Below, piece after piece: positions 1 to 9,710 of a DNA stretch of 64,000 nt (its first letter is position 1; every line of letters begins with the position of its first letter). Below the pieces are notes generated by a model. It had not been told where the DNA came from, searched no databases, and saw only the letters and a list, made by a program, of their open reading frames with translations. This DNA is from Povalibacter uvarum (lineage in GTDB: Bacteria > Pseudomonadota > Gammaproteobacteria > Steroidobacterales > Steroidobacteraceae): NCBI RefSeq assembly GCF_014202975.1, contig NZ_JACHHZ010000005.1:604286-668285 (forward strand), in the 5' to 3' direction. A program made the translations under genes and the position numbers.

Positions 1-3000
1 TGGTTGCGCCGGTGTTCGCCAGCGATGCGGTCGCGGCAGTGAATCGGACTGGGCCGGAAAGCGCGTTGGCGGAATCGGTCAGCGTGACGTTTCGTCCCGA
101 CGCGATGAAAGTCGACGTTCCGCCTGCGCTCAGCGAGTCAGACTGCGTGATGTCGCCGCCCGTGGAAGTTACTGTGAGGTCGCCAGTGACATCGATCTGC
201 TGGAGCTGGATCGCCGTGGTGTCCGTGACTGCGACGCTTTGCAGCGTGCCGCTGCCTGCCGAGAAGTCGACGGTGCCGCCGAAGGTGTTGTTTCGGTTGA
301 CCGAGATCGAGCGTGCATTGCCCGCAGTGAAATCCGCGGCGCCCGTGGCATTGATTGCGCCGCCGGTCTGATCGATGTTGGTGCTCGCGGTGACTGTCAG
401 TGCGCCGGTCGACAGATTGTTTCCGAGCGTGACGCTGTTGCCGGACGAAGTCAGTGTGGTGCTGCCAGCAGAGACGATGCCGGTCTGGGAGAGCGCTCCG
501 GAGGAAGTGACGTTCAGCGCGTTCGTCACATTGCTCGCGCGCAGTTCCGTGGCGCCCGAGTTGGTTATCTGGGCGTCCGAGGCGGTCACGCCGATACCGC
601 CGCTGAACGAGTTGGCTTCCGTCAGAATGATGTTCTGAGTGCCGGCGCCGGCGCTCAGCGTCGTTGCACCGGAAGCTGAGATTGCATCGGACTGTGTGAT
701 CGCCCCGTTCGCATTCACATTGAATGTGCCCGTGACCGTGGTGGCGCGCAGCTCGACTGGGCCGCTCGTGGTGAGCTGGACCGCGCCGCTGTCGAAGCCG
801 ACACCACCGCTCAACGCGTTGTTCTGGCCCAGCGTGACCGTCTGTCCGGTCGCATTGAACTGCGTGACGCCGGTGACGTTCAGCGCGCCGGTTTGCGTCA
901 CAGCACCGCCGGCATTCGCCGTCAGTGAGCTTGCAGTAAGCGCGCCGAGTTCGAGAGTGCCGGCTGACGTCAGCGTCGTTGCTGCGGCGGTCACTACTCC
1001 GGCCTGCTCGATGGTTGCGGCCTGCACGTTGAGGCTGCCCGTCACGTCCAGTGCCTGCAGCTCGAATGCCGTCGAATCGCGAACCGCAACGTTCTGGAGC
1101 TGACCCGAGCTCGCGGCGAACGTCACCGTGTCGCCGAAATCGTTCCCGGACTGATTGACGCTGATGGAGCGCGCGTTGCCGGCCGTGAAACTGGCGGCTC
1201 CGGAAGCGTCGATGGCGGTTCCGACGTTCTGGTTGATATCCGTCGCGGCCGTGACCGTCAGTGCGCCCGTCGTGACGTCTTCGCCGAAGATGACTTGAGC
1301 GCCGGAGGTCAGCGTGAGGGACCCTGTGTCGACGACGCCCGTCTGGACCAGCGTTCCCGAGCTGTTGACGCTCAGCCCGTTCGTGACGGTGCTCGCGCGC
1401 AGCACCGTCGTTCCGGTGTTCGCGATCGATGCGCTGGCAGCGTCGACCCCGATCCCGCCGCTCATCGCGTTGGACCCCGTGAGCGTGACGTTCTGGCCGC
1501 TGGCGTTGACTTGTGTGAGGCCCGTGACCGTCAATCCGCCCGACTGCGTGACCGCGCCGGCGGAGTTCACCGTCAACGTCGCGGCATTCAGCGTATTGAG
1601 CGCGGTGGCGCCGCTCGTCGATGTCAGTGTCACGTCGCCTGTTGTGGCATTGACCGTGCCCGATTGCGTTATGGCGCTTGCAGTGATGTCGAGATCGCCA
1701 GTGACGGTAAGTGCCTGCAGCGTGAGCGCGCTCGCATCGCGCAATGCGACGTTGAGCAGCGTGCCGCCGCCGCTTGCCGCCAGATCGACGGTGTTGCCGA
1801 AATTGTTGCCGACCCGGGCGACCTCGATCGAGCCTCCATTGGCTGCGGTGAAGGTGGTGGCGCCCGTGGCGGAAACCGTGCCGCCCGTCTGTGTGATGTT
1901 GCCGCCCGAAGTGACGGAGAGCGTGCCCGTCGAGCTCAGCGTGTTGTTGAGAACGACGTTGTTGTTCGAGCTGAGTGTGACTGAGCCCGCGGACACTGCT
2001 CCGGACTGGGTGAGCTGACCCCCGGTTGAGTTGACCGTCAGGCCGGCGCTCAGGTTCGTTGTGCCGAGCGTCGTCGTGGCCGCATTCGTCAGCGATGCGC
2101 TCACGCCGGAGAAGCCGACACTCCCGGTGAGAGTGTTGTTCAAATTCAGGGTGGTCGACGCGCCGGTGAACGTGATATTGCCCGCCGCCGTGATTGCATT
2201 CGATTGGGTGATCACGCCCGCTGAGTTGACCGACACGGTCTGTCCAGCCGCCGTTCGAAGATTGCCGCTGAGCGTGGTGTCGTTGCCCTCACGGATCGTG
2301 ATCCCCGCGTCTGTATTCGCGGTGTCGCTGGTATTGCGGACCGACGCGCCGATCGAGGCGAAGCTGTTGGTGTTCGTGCCGAGCGTGATGGACGCGCCGC
2401 CGTCGTTGAGCGTCGTAAAGCTGGCCGCGCCAGCCGTGATGCCGCTGCTGTTCTGAGAGATCGTTCCGCCCGCGGTGGCGTTCAGCGTTCCCGCCGTCGT
2501 TGCGCCGAAAACGATCGTGCCCGCTGCGTTGAGCGTCGTCGTGCCGTCGGCCGCGAGCGTGCCCGCCGCGTTGATACCCTGGGCGGAGTCGACCTGCAGA
2601 GTGCCGGTGGTCGCGCCGGCGACATCGACGACCGTTGCTGCTCCCAGGTTGACGGAGCGCCCGTCGATAACAACGCTGCCGGCTGCATTGCCGCCGCTGC
2701 CCGAGACGTTCAGCGTGCCGGTGTTGGCGACCGCGCCTCCATTGCCGACCAGCCGGATCGTGCCGCCGTCGGTGCTGATGCCCGTCGCGATGATCGTGCC
2801 GCCGTTGTTCACGGCATTGGCAACGATGCTGGTGGCCTGGCGCGACGTGAGCAGAACCTGCCCGCCTTCGGCCTGGAGCGTGCCTGTGTTGTTCACGAGC
2901 GCACTTGCGCCGCTCGTGTCGGTTGCGAGCGCGGTATCGACCTGGAAGTTGATCAGGCCGCCGGCGTCGAACGAAACCGTTGCCGCACGACCGGCACCGA

Positions 3001-3562
3001 GCGAGATCGAGCCGAGGTTGGCCAGGATCATTCCGTTGTTCAGTACCGACCCGCCGAACAGGGCTACCGAACCCGCGGTGATATTGCCCGCGTTGGAAAT
3101 CTCCCCCCGCTGATTCGCCGCATCGAACGTGTAGATGCCGCTGACCGCATCGGCGGTATCGAGATCGAGCGAGGTGGCAACCAGGGAGCCGACGTTCACG
3201 GTCGCGGTCGAGCCGAAGATGATCCCGTTCGCGTTCATGAGGAAGATGCGGCCGTTCGCCGTGATGCTGCCCATGATCGAGCTCGGATCCGCGTCCAGGA
3301 TCCGGTTCAGTGCCACAGCCGTCGAGGAGGGCTGCACGAACACGACGCTGTCGTTGCCGTCGAGATCGAACGAATCCCAGCTGATGCTGACGCTGTTCGA
3401 CGTCTGGGTGACGGTCGTGTCGTTCGCGTTGGGCTGGTTGATCGTGGCGGACCCGGCCGTTACGTTGCCGTTCTGGGGCGAAGCCTGGGCCGAGGCCGCT
3501 GCGAACGACAACACTGCCGAAATGGCGGCGGCGAGATAACGTGAGCGCTTGTTCGTGTTCAT
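1..3562 (-). CDS. TpsA-type filamentous haemagglutinin-like exoprotein, N-terminal 1187 codons (3' end outside window)
   Basis: Reading from the ATG at 3562 towards position 1, I translated the frame and found no stop, so the gene continues off the left edge. The product starts with a signal peptide (MNTNKRSRYLAAAISAVLSF, cleavage probably after ASAQA). A TPS domain follows, with SISWDSFDL near residue 55 and FLMNANGIIFG near residue 105, the counterpart of the usual NPNGI motif. The rest is Ser/Thr/Gly/Asn-rich beta-helix sequence with irregular repeats. For example, related segments containing ARSISVN or GGSIEV recur near bases 1830, 1170 and 310. In such systems the exoprotein crosses the outer membrane through a TpsB partner and acts as an adhesin, haemolysin or contact-dependent toxin. 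The partner gene lies 17 bases upstream. The C-terminus that would show which activity it has is not in the window. The RBS is weak (AGGGAC). Confidence 0.9.
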   Translation of the reverse strand, partial: MNTNKRSRYLAAAISAVLSFAAASAQASPQNGNVTAGSATINQPNANDTTVTQTSNSVSISWDSFDLDGNDSVVFVQPSSTAVALNRILDADPSSIMGSITANGRIFLMNANGIIFGSTATVNVGSLVATSLDLDTADAVSGIYTFDAANQRGEISNAGNITAGSVALFGGSVLNNGMILANLGSISLGAGRAATVSFDAGGLINFQVDTALATDTSGASALVNNTGTLQAEGGQVLLTSRQATSIVANAVNNGGTIIATGISTDGGTIRLVGNGGAVANTGTLNVSGSGGNAAGSVVIDGRSVNLGAATVVDVAGATTGTLQVDSAQGINAAGTLAADGTTTLNAAGTIVFGATTAGTLNATAGGTISQNSSGITAGAASFTTLNDGGASITLGTNTNSFASIGASVRNTSDTANTDAGITIREGNDTTLSGNLRTAAGQTVSVNSAGVITQSNAITAAGNITFTGASTTLNLNNTLTGSVGFSGVSASLTNAATTTLGTTNLSAGLTVNSTGGQLTQSGAVSAGSVTLSSNNNVVLNNTLSSTGTLSVTSGGNITQTGGTVSATGATTFTAANGGSIEVARVGNNFGNTVDLAASGGGTLLNVALRDASALTLQALTVTGDLDITASAITQSGTVNATTGDVTLTSTSGATALNTLNAATLTVNSAGAVTQSGGLTVTGLTQVNASGQNVTLTGSNAMSGGIGVDAASASIANTGTTVLRASTVTNGLSVNSSGTLVQTGVVDTGSLTLTSGAQVIFGEDVTTGALTVTAATDINQNVGTAIDASGAASFTAGNARSISVNQSGNDFGDTVTFAASSGQLQNVAVRDSTAFELQALDVTGSLNVQAATIEQAGVVTAAATTLTSAGTLELGALTASSLTANAGGAVTQTGALNVTGVTQFNATGQTVTLGQNNALSGGVGFDSGAVQLTTSGPVELRATTVTGTFNVNANGAITQSDAISASGATTLSAGAGTQNIILTEANSFSGGIGVTASDAQITNSGATELRASNVTNALNVTSSGALSQTGIVSAGSTTLTSSGNSVTLGNNLSTGALTVTASTNIDQTGGAINATGAADFTAGNARSISVNRNNTFGGTVDFSAGSGTLQSVAVTDTTAIQLQQIDVTGDLTVTSTGGDITQSDSLSAGGTSTFIASGRNVTLTDSANALSGPVRFTAATASLANTGAT

Positions 3563-3579
3563 GCGTTGTCCCTGCGTCC

Positions 3580-5352
3580 TTACAGCGTGAATCCGAAGCG
3601 GAAGAAGTACTGCGGATCGCGTTCGTTGCTCGGCTCCTGCTCGCTGAGCGGCGTAGCGACGTCGATGCGCGCGAAATAGCGGTTCGGCAGGTTGAGCTGC
3701 AGTGATCCGCCCCATCCATAGAGATCGAAATCGTCGTCCTCGCCCGGCAGCGCGAGATTCAGCCGGCCCGTGGCGTAATCAGCGAAGAGGGAGACCTGCA
3801 GGATCTGGCCCCACGTCTTGCCGCCGAATGCCGGCCGCGAAGCGAAGCCGGGCGCGTTGATGATCCATTCGAGCGACGCGAAGCCCGCGGTGTCGGCGAG
3901 GAACTCCGCGGTCGGATAGGCGCGCACGGTGTCCGGGCCGCCGATGGAGAATTGCTCGAGCGAGACGAGGATGTCGTCGGAGTACTGGCCGGAGAGCCGG
4001 ACGAGCAGGGCGTTGTTCTGCGTGATGCGCTGGTAACGCTGAACCTGTCCCGTGATCTTGTCGAAAGCGCCGCTGGCGTCGAGCCGGCTGGCCTTCACGC
4101 CGGGTTGTTCATCGTAGTCGGCAAGCGAGCCGAGCAGGTCGCTGAAGCCGTGGCTGTAGTTGAACGAAAGCTGCGTGATGCCGCGCGAGCGCAGGCCGAT
4201 CTGGCTGAACCGGAAACCGAGTCCGCCGACGGAGAGCACATCGTTCGCAGTGATGGCGCCCTGCTGTTCGAACTCCGCGTCCTTGTGCGCGAAGGATGCG
4301 AGCGCCGCGGCGTCGGTAAGACGCGTCTTCACGAGATTGCGTGTGTACGATACCTGCGCGATGTCGGTCGTGCCTTTGATGCCGAGCTGGCGCAGGAGCT
4401 TTCCGACTTCGAACAGATTGTGCGAGTAGCTCGCCTGCAGCTCGTTTCTCGGGCCGAAGAGCGGCGTGACGTAGTCGATGCCGCCGTACATGCCCTTCGA
4501 GTCGCTGTCGTCCGGATCGAAGGCGTAGAGCCCGTACACGTTGAGCTTGTCCGCCTGGCCGAGCGGATCGTTGATCGTGAGGCCGAGATTCGCGCGGTAT
4601 TCGCCGCTGTATTGCGATCCCTGGTTGTCGATCGTCGTGTCGAGCGTGAAGCGTTCTTCGCGCTGCGTCTTGATGAGCAGGTCCGTCGTTCCGATGCGAT
4701 CGCCCGCCTGGAACATGCCGAACGCGGAGAGACCGGGATAGTCGGCGAGATAGAGCAGGGCGCTTTCGATGTCATCCTTGCGCACGGGCCGCTGCAGCAG
4801 GTTCTTGAACGGCCGCGCGAGCGTATTCGGCGAGTACATCGACTGGCCTTCGAAGTGCACGTCGTTCAGCGATCCTTCGAGCAGCAGGACGTTCACGACG
4901 CCGCCGTGGATCTCCTGAGCCGGGATCACCGCCTGCGCGAGGATCAGGCCGTGTGCGCGATAACGCTCGGCGACCTTGCCTGCAATCTCATGAAGCTGAT
5001 TGACCGTGTAGCCTTCAGCGGGCTGTTCGGCGATTGCCGTCGTGAGAACGGAATCGACCTCGTGCCGGGGTACATCGGGCTGCGTTGCCGCACCGACGAG
5101 CTCGAAGCGGGAAACGCGCACGCGCGGGCCTTCGTCGATACCCAGCGGCCGATCCGGAACGCGCGGCACCATGAAAGGCGTGAACGCGGCGTCATTCGGA
5201 AGCTCCTGGGGCGGCCGGGGCTGCAGTCCGCCGGGTGTTGCCGCTGGCGGAAGGGGCTGCTGCTGAGCCCAACAGGTCGAAACGGTCAGAAAGACGAACA
5301 GCAGGGTTCTGCACACGGCTGTCACAGCCGAGTGGGCGGTTGCGGCGCTCAC
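3580..5352 (-). CDS. TpsB outer-membrane transporter of two-partner secretion (ShlB/FhaC/HecB family)
   Basis: A 590-residue protein starting at GTG 5352, with GGAG eight bases upstream. It has a signal peptide ending near CWAQ (residue 29) and a Pro-rich linker. A POTRA_2 domain follows at about residues 80-170 (VRVSRFELVG ... VNVLLLEGSLNDVHF), then a 16-strand barrel. VRAY near residue 474 corresponds to the VRGY/F loop-6 motif of the family, with Gly replaced by Ala. The last residues FRFGFTL end as expected for a BAM-inserted barrel (hydrophobic positions, central Phe, C-terminal Leu). Length is typical (550-590). It should recognise the TPS domain of the protein encoded directly downstream and thread it through the outer membrane. 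The two genes are almost certainly one transcript. Confidence 0.93.
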   Translation of the reverse strand: MSAATAHSAVTAVCRTLLFVFLTVSTCWAQQQPLPPAATPGGLQPRPPQELPNDAAFTPFMVPRVPDRPLGIDEGPRVRVSRFELVGAATQPDVPRHEVDSVLTTAIAEQPAEGYTVNQLHEIAGKVAERYRAHGLILAQAVIPAQEIHGGVVNVLLLEGSLNDVHFEGQSMYSPNTLARPFKNLLQRPVRKDDIESALLYLADYPGLSAFGMFQAGDRIGTTDLLIKTQREERFTLDTTIDNQGSQYSGEYRANLGLTINDPLGQADKLNVYGLYAFDPDDSDSKGMYGGIDYVTPLFGPRNELQASYSHNLFEVGKLLRQLGIKGTTDIAQVSYTRNLVKTRLTDAAALASFAHKDAEFEQQGAITANDVLSVGGLGFRFSQIGLRSRGITQLSFNYSHGFSDLLGSLADYDEQPGVKASRLDASGAFDKITGQVQRYQRITQNNALLVRLSGQYSDDILVSLEQFSIGGPDTVRAYPTAEFLADTAGFASLEWIINAPGFASRPAFGGKTWGQILQVSLFADYATGRLNLALPGEDDDFDLYGWGGSLQLNLPNRYFARIDVATPLSEQEPSNERDPQYFFRFGFTL

Positions 5353-5566
5353 CAGTGTTGCTCCCTCATGCCCCTGATCTGCGAGGCTCTGTGCTGAGAC
5401 AGGAATGGTTGTTTTCCGCGAGGCTACGGCCCGATTTCACGGAATGCAATCGAACGTCTTTGAGCTTCGCACTGATGCCCCGCTCGTGCGGCGACGTATC
5501 TCACAAGACGGGGTTTCGCCCGATTGGCGGGTAGGTCGATGGGCGTAGGACCTGGGTCCAGGACCG

Positions 5567-5671
5567 GAGAAGATTTTCCACGGGGTACACGGGGAACCAC
5601 GGGGTCGGAATCTTCATGAGAAATTATTCTTCCCCGTGGCTCCCCTGCTCCCCGCGGAAAATCCTTCTCTG
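5567..5671. repeat. Inverted ACGGGG-type palindromic element
   Basis: In the 329-base gap between the kinase stop (5682) and the tpsB start (5352). The left part carries three spaced ACGGGG units (CCACGGGGTACACGGGG, then CCACGGGG). The right part carries the reverse complement form (TTCCCCGTGG, CTCCCC, CTCCCCGCGGAAAA), flanked by AAGATTTTCC and GGAAAATCCTT. It could fold into a long imperfect hairpin. Nothing else is recognisable in 5353-5566. A related half-element lies at 24612-24645 and an ACGGAG version at 21336-21438. Confidence 0.75.
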
Positions 5672-5681
5672 AAATCTTCTC

Positions 5682-8600
5682 TCAACGCAGGTCGCGCACG
5701 ACCCGGAATCCGGTCGCCGCATCCGCTGCGCCGCCGACCGCTCTGGTCAACGCCGGGCTGCATTGCGAGATCGGATCGCTGAACGCCCCGCCGCGGGCAT
5801 TCCAGCCATCACCGTTTTTCGCCCATTCCTGCGCATTGCCTGCCAGGTTGTAGAGGCCCCAGCTGTTCGGCCGGCCGGCGCGGACGCTGCCGAGGCCGAA
5901 GCCGCGGATCTTCTGGCCGTTGATCTCGACGACGCAGTTGAAGTCGCGTTCCGTGCTGCCGCCCGGGGCACTGGCGGCGTATGACCATTCGGCATCGGTG
6001 GGCAGGCGATAGGTTGCGCCGGTCGTCATGCTCAGCCAGTCGACGTAATTCTGTGCGTCGCTGGCCGCGATCGACGTCATCGGCAGATCGGCCTGTGCGG
6101 CGGTGTTGCCGCACTTCCCCGATGCTTTGCAGAACGCGGCGAATTCGCCGGCGGATACTTCGAACCGGCTGATCGCGAAAGGCTTCGCGGCACCGGCGCC
6201 TGCGGGGACGACGACCAGTTCGGGGCCACGACCGCCGGTCGGCAGGGAATCGAAGCAGACACCACGGCTGCGTGTCCCGTAACCAGCCAATGCGGGCGTG
6301 CATGCGGTCGTCGGCGCCTGCGATGCCGCGGGCGTCGTGGCGGCAGCTGTTTGTGCGGGTGCCTGAGCCGCAGGCTGCGAGGCTGTCTGCGAAGGCGGGT
6401 CTGTTTTCGCCGGGGCAGGCGCTGTCGAGGAGGGCGTTGCAGCCGCTGTCGGGGCCTGCGCTGGCGGCGTCTGCTTCGACGAGGCCGCGAGTTGCTGCGA
6501 ATACTCTTCGCGAGCAGCAACGATCTGCGGATTGGTGCGATCGAGCTCGAGTGCCCGATCGATCTGCGACATCGCTGTGTCGAATCGTCCGTTGCGAGCC
6601 GCCGTTGCGGCCAGTCGCACGTACGCACCAGCGATCGCTTTCGGCGCCGTGCTGAGGAAAGGATCGTTCGCAGGCAGGCCGGCGCGCAGGTCACGCAACG
6701 TTGCCGTTGCGCCCGCGACATCGTTCGCCGTCGCCTGGTCGGAGAGCTTCTGTCTCAATGCCGCGAGTTCGGCGAGGCGTTTCTGTTCGCGATCCTTCGC
6801 GTCCTGCTCCGCGCGCATCTGGGCGAGCAACTGCTGCTCCTGCGCGATCGCCGACAAGCCGGGCGCGAAGGCTTTCGCCTGCTGCAGCGTGCGTTCTGCT
6901 TCGCTCAACCGGCCCTGCGAACGCAGCGTCGTCGCGGCGGTTACGTGCACCTCAGCCGCCCGCTGCCTTGCGGAGACGATGACTGAATCCTGCGGTGAAA
7001 GGTACGCCGACAGCTTCGCGAGCTGCGAATGGACCTTGATGTCCCAGGCATCGTCGGCCGCGGGTGTCTGCAGCAATGCGTCGAGTGCGCGATTGATTTC
7101 AGCGCCGCCGTTCGAGCTCGGTTGCCCTCGGGCCGCATCGATCGCTGAGCGTCTCGCGTCCACGAACTGCGGCTGGACGATGTCCGCGTATCTCGCTAGC
7201 AACGCTTGCGCATCGTCGTACGACTGGCGCGAAGACAGAGTCTGGATTTCGTTGCCGAGCAACTCTTCGACGCGGCGCCTCGCCACCGTCAAGGCAGCGT
7301 CGTCGTCCGCTGCGGACTGGAGCAGCAGCAGATCTTCGTGCACCGGATCGAACGCGCTCAGCGATGTCGCGGCGGACAGCTCGCCCGCCAGTTTGCGGCG
7401 CAGATCCGCCATGCGTGTTGCCTGGCGTTGCGCTTCGAGCTCGCGTGCAACTGTGTCGTTCAGGTCTTTCAGCGTGCGGTCGGACGGCGCCACGATCAAT
7501 CCGGCCTGCGTGAGCGACTGTGCGAGCGCGACGTCCTCCTTGCGAAGCGCGATCTGCGCCTGTTCTGCGTAGGCCGACGGCAAGCGGGGATCGATGAGCA
7601 AAGGATGCTTCGGATCGATCTGCGCGACGATACGCAGCACGCCCGCGACGCTGTCTGCGTTCTGGGTGTCCACCAGCCAGCCCTTGGACAGATATTCGTC
7701 GAGACGGTCGCTCTGCCGCTTGATCTCATCGTTCTTGCGCGTCGTGAGCGCTTCGCCGATCTGCGAAACCGCCTGCGAATCCGGGAACAGTTTGCGCAGT
7801 TCGACGAGCTGCGCTTCCGCTTGCGGATAGTCGTAACGCTGCTTGCTCGCATCCGTCGCCGAGTCGATCTTCGAGTTGAAATGACCGATCAGGGCACTAC
7901 GCAGATTGTCGTCGAGCAGCAGCGTCACGCGCGCATCTGCCGGCAGTGCTTCGATGCCGGGCAGCGCCTGCTGGATCGATTCTTCCGTGCCTGTGCGGAT
8001 CAGGCCGGCCAGCGCTTCCTCGCGACGGCGCTGGAGATAGTCGGGAACGAGCAGTGCCGCGACCGCGCCAAGGACGAGCACGCCAGCTGCAATGCCGCCC
8101 CACAAAGCGGGCGAACGCTTTTCCGGCGAAATCTCTTCGAGGAACTTTGCGATGCTCGGTGTGCGGGCATCCCGGTCGAACGCGAGCGATCGCCGCAGCG
8201 CGCGCCATTGCCGGCTCGTGAGTCCACGAATCGGCTTCGGCTTCATCTTCGCATCGCGGGCCTGGACGGCCGTCTTGCGTTCGAACGGATGCGTGCAGGT
8301 GAGCAGCTCGTACACGACGCAGCCAAGCGCATAGATGTCGTCGCGAGGATCGGGTTCGAGCCCTTCGATCATTTCGCAGCTCGCGTACGCTGGTGTCAGC
8401 GCGCCGAGCGTGCCTGGATCGAACAGCGTCATCGCGCTGGTATCGTCGGCATTGGCGTCAGGCCGCTTCGCGGCGCGCGCGATTCCGAAATCGAATACTT
8501 TGATCGTGCCGTGCTTCGTGATGAAGGCATTCGCGGGCTTGAAGTCGGAGTGCACGACCTGGTGTTCGTGCGCGTAGCCGAGTGCACCGCACAGACCGCG

Positions 8601-9413
8601 AACGATCGGCAGCGCCTTCACCATCGTGAGACCGACGCCTTCGAGTCCCTTGATGTAGCGATCGAGCGGCTGGCCTTCGAGCAGCTCCATGACGATGTAG
8701 ACATTCGCGCCGTCGCGATCGAAGTCATACACCGTGACGATGTTCGGATGGGCGAGCGTCTGCGCCTTGCGGGCTTCGCGCTGCAGCGCCTTCAGCGATT
8801 CGGGATGGCGCTTGAAATCCTCACCGAGGACTTTCAGCGCGGCGTAGGGATTGCGGTCTTGCGCTTCTTCCTTGCGCAAGTCGCGCACGCGGAAGACGAC
8901 GCCCATGCCACCCTTGCCGATGATGTCTTCGAGGATGAAACGCTCTTTGACTGTGTCGCCGGGACGCCAGGGGCGCGCCTGGCTCGACGCGGCCTGCAAC
9001 GAATCCCAGTTCGGGCCGGTCGAGTTGCCGCTCGTGCGGGGACGCTCTTCGGGAGGGGCGAGAGCAGTCGCCTGGTCATCGGCGAGAATCTTCTCGCCAG
9101 GGCGATACTTGGTTTCTTCTTCGTCGCTGACGGAAACCGCGGACGGGCGGTACCTGGTTTCCTCGTCTTCGGGTGCCTTGGCCGGAGGCGCTGGCGGAAT
9201 GACAGGGGGCGTCGTCGAACGAACGACTTCCATCAGGTCGAGATAAGCCGGTCCGTTGATGCGTCCCTGGCGATACGTGTTCTCGATGAGGGCGCCGAGC
9301 ACAGGCGCCAGGGAAGGCTCCCGCGACAGATCGGCCCGCAATTCACCCTGCAGCGCGGGCAGGTCGGTCTGGCCTTCGACGAAGGATTCCAGCGCCGGTC
9401 GGAACTGACTCAT
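5682..9413 (-). CDS. Transmembrane Ser/Thr protein kinase with C-terminal SUMF1/FGE-like domain
   Basis: 1243 residues. The N-terminal about 65 residues are a small helical domain. An acidic/Pro linker then repeats EETRYRP (near 84) and EETKYRP (near 99). A kinase domain covers about 157-427: GKGGMG at 166-171, Lys194 in AALKVLG, catalytic loop HSDFKPAN (288-295), DFG at 308-310 and ASCEM in place of APE. The HRD arginine is Ser, so this is a non-RD kinase. A membrane helix is at about 437-458. A long Ala/Gln/Arg-rich helical region, probably TPR-like, follows, then a Pro/Ala/Thr linker (about 978-1034). A formylglycine-generating-enzyme/SUMF1-type domain (about 1060-1243) ends the protein with RLPTDAEWSYAA, GNAQEW and GFRVVRDL. 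The topology suggests a cytoplasmic kinase and a periplasmic SUMF domain, which in such fusions is usually a ligand-binding rather than catalytic module. No FHA or phosphatase gene is adjacent. Confidence 0.9.
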   Translation of the reverse strand: MSQFRPALESFVEGQTDLPALQGELRADLSREPSLAPVLGALIENTYRQGRINGPAYLDLMEVVRSTTPPVIPPAPPAKAPEDEETRYRPSAVSVSDEEETKYRPGEKILADDQATALAPPEERPRTSGNSTGPNWDSLQAASSQARPWRPGDTVKERFILEDIIGKGGMGVVFRVRDLRKEEAQDRNPYAALKVLGEDFKRHPESLKALQREARKAQTLAHPNIVTVYDFDRDGANVYIVMELLEGQPLDRYIKGLEGVGLTMVKALPIVRGLCGALGYAHEHQVVHSDFKPANAFITKHGTIKVFDFGIARAAKRPDANADDTSAMTLFDPGTLGALTPAYASCEMIEGLEPDPRDDIYALGCVVYELLTCTHPFERKTAVQARDAKMKPKPIRGLTSRQWRALRRSLAFDRDARTPSIAKFLEEISPEKRSPALWGGIAAGVLVLGAVAALLVPDYLQRRREEALAGLIRTGTEESIQQALPGIEALPADARVTLLLDDNLRSALIGHFNSKIDSATDASKQRYDYPQAEAQLVELRKLFPDSQAVSQIGEALTTRKNDEIKRQSDRLDEYLSKGWLVDTQNADSVAGVLRIVAQIDPKHPLLIDPRLPSAYAEQAQIALRKEDVALAQSLTQAGLIVAPSDRTLKDLNDTVARELEAQRQATRMADLRRKLAGELSAATSLSAFDPVHEDLLLLQSAADDDAALTVARRRVEELLGNEIQTLSSRQSYDDAQALLARYADIVQPQFVDARRSAIDAARGQPSSNGGAEINRALDALLQTPAADDAWDIKVHSQLAKLSAYLSPQDSVIVSARQRAAEVHVTAATTLRSQGRLSEAERTLQQAKAFAPGLSAIAQEQQLLAQMRAEQDAKDREQKRLAELAALRQKLSDQATANDVAGATATLRDLRAGLPANDPFLSTAPKAIAGAYVRLAATAARNGRFDTAMSQIDRALELDRTNPQIVAAREEYSQQLAASSKQTPPAQAPTAAATPSSTAPAPAKTDPPSQTASQPAAQAPAQTAAATTPAASQAPTTACTPALAGYGTRSRGVCFDSLPTGGRGPELVVVPAGAGAAKPFAISRFEVSAGEFAAFCKASGKCGNTAAQADLPMTSIAASDAQNYVDWLSMTTGATYRLPTDAEWSYAASAPGGSTERDFNCVVEINGQKIRGFGLGSVRAGRPNSWGLYNLAGNAQEWAKNGDGWNARGGAFSDPISQCSPALTRAVGGAADAATGFRVVRDLR

Positions 9414-9671
9414 CCGTGATCACCCGCGACCTGCGAGTCCCCGAAGGCCCTGGGATCGACGCTCATATTTATGTCCAAGAGGCTCAACTTCGGCCCGCGA
9501 CCCGCGTCGCGCTGCCCACCCGCTGCTTATTTGCGGCGAATCATAAGCCTGCGCATCGATTCGCACTATCGACCAGGTCTCGGGGGAGGGGGCGCGGCCG
9601 GTTTTGCCGGGACTTCGGGGTCGACAGCCGCGCGTTCGAAGCTTCTTGTTGGGATCGCGGCGACGGGTGCG

Positions 9672-9703
9672 GCGTCAGCGAGGCGGCCTGGCCTCGCTGA
9701 CGC
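9672..9703. terminator. Strong hairpin after the dienelactone hydrolase gene
   Basis: A perfect 13-base inverted repeat (GCGTCAGCGAGGC / GCCTCGCTGACGC) with a 6-base loop starts 8 bases beyond the stop codon of the minus-strand hydrolase gene. There is no T-run on either side, so it is either a Rho-independent-like hairpin without the tail or an RNA-stabilising structure. The rest of the 9414-9710 gap has no gene I can support. Confidence 0.55.
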
Positions 9704-9710
9704 CCGCAAA

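Noticed and set aside
2289..3719. A long open frame on the minus strand across the tpsA/tpsB junction
   Set aside because: It is out of frame with the signal peptide and TPS motifs, spans two real genes, and its product is Arg/His-rich without family features; it mirrors codon bias of the true frame.
3952..5397. A 481-codon plus-strand frame antisense to tpsB
   Set aside because: It is the mirror of the real GC-rich minus-strand gene and has no family motif; TpsB features are unambiguous.
7206..9419. A 737-codon plus-strand frame antisense to the kinase-SUMF gene
   Set aside because: Same reason: codon-position mirror of the kinase; Arg/Gln/Ala-rich with no motif.
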